A DNA stretch of 5,915 nucleotides, taken from an uncultured euryarchaeote (GTDB lineage Archaea > Thermoplasmatota > Poseidoniia > Poseidoniales > Thalassarchaeaceae). The notes under the pieces are model-generated. The model worked only from the letters and a program-made list of their open reading frames with translations, ran no database searches and was not told where the DNA came from. Made by a program: the position numbers and the translations under genes. The stretch lies in the NCBI GenBank assembly GCA_937876055.1, contig CALEIW010000129.1, forward strand, positions 1 to 5,915, written 5' to 3'. Shown piece by piece: positions 5,785 through 5,915 of this stretch. Numbering within the stretch: the first letter of the stretch is position 1; the number at the start of each line of letters is the position of its first letter.

Positions 5785-5915
5785 AGATTCAGGATACCAA
5801 GATGCCCAAGACTTGGGGGTCTCCCTAACATGGAATGCATGTAATTTGAGCTTATTACCGTATGATGACGATATATGAGGCTCCACTTGTTCAAATGCCC
5901 ACTTTGCTAGGTTCT
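5782..5915 (-). CDS. 6-pyruvoyl-tetrahydropterin synthase/QueD family, C-terminal fragment
   Basis: Only the last 43 residues are in the window; the gene enters from the right edge in the frame whose first full codon is 5913-5911. The visible part opens NLAKWAFEQVEP, the conserved helix that in full proteins follows a PT.EN segment. It ends HAFHVRETPKSWASWYP, matching the family's terminal strand and its E-T-P-x-S-x-A motif, whose Glu contacts the pterin substrate. Members are about 120-150 residues long and convert dihydroneopterin triphosphate, either to 6-carboxytetrahydropterin (QueD, toward preQ0 and archaeosine or queuosine) or to related pterins. Which reaction this one catalyses depends on the zinc-binding His and catalytic Cys outside the window. 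It is convergent with the methyltransferase gene, 6 bp between stops. A tRNA-base pathway (archaeosine) next to a tRNA methyltransferase would fit, but the opposite strand argues against one operon. The assignment rests on a short fragment. Confidence 0.72.
   Translation of the reverse strand, partial: NLAKWAFEQVEPHISSSYGNKLKLHAFHVRETPKSWASWYPES

Noticed and set aside
5805..5817. CCCAAG-A-CTTGGG inverted repeat as a terminator of the methyltransferase gene
   Set aside because: It lies inside the QueD-like coding sequence, has a one-base centre and no T run after it; it is more simply explained by the codons for the ETPKSW motif region.
1..5915. CRISPR array, transposon ends, tRNA or rRNA
   Set aside because: Reading both strands showed no spaced direct repeats, no transposase or integrase, and no cloverleaf or rRNA-like segment; nearly all the window is coding.

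Overview
The window looks like archaeal chromosome. Four consecutive genes encode ribosomal proteins found only in archaea and eukaryotes (S19e, L39e, L31e, S17e). They are compact, intron-free and tandem, and three of the four carry GGTGA-type Shine-Dalgarno (SD) sequences. The moderate GC, mesophile-like acidic proteins and a bacterial-type molybdopterin oxidoreductase would suit an uncultured marine euryarchaeon such as Poseidoniales (Marine Group II). That placement is an inference from general resemblance, not from a marker search.

Left part (1-1411, + strand): the 3' two-thirds of an FdhF/YdeP-family molybdopterin oxidoreductase whose 5' end lies outside the window. It converges on, and overlaps by 10 bp, a minus-strand pair (1402-3767). 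The pair is an unrecognised protein with two membrane segments and an outside domain, followed 68 bp downstream by an acidic tetratricopeptide-repeat (TPR) protein. No function can be named for either; together they could form a surface or scaffold module.

Middle (3768-3906): a divergent intergenic region holding a TATA box and SD for the ribosomal cluster, and possibly a TATA box for the minus-strand membrane gene.

Right part (3907-5775, + strand): a tight operon rps19e - rpl39e - rpl31e - rps17e - trmJ-like. Gaps are 9, 5, 5 and 5 nt, and two SD motifs overlap the preceding stop codon. Four ribosomal structural proteins are thus co-expressed with a SPOUT-class RNA 2'-O-methyltransferase, probably acting on tRNA, which makes a translation-apparatus operon. 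It converges, with a 6-bp gap, on the 3' end of a minus-strand 6-pyruvoyl-tetrahydropterin synthase/QueD-family gene (5782 to the window edge). Both stop codons there lie in one perfect 12-bp palindrome.

I saw no rRNA, tRNA, CRISPR array, insertion sequence or integrase, and no convincing new defence or mobile system. The least explained material is the membrane/TPR pair and the open antisense frame upstream of it.
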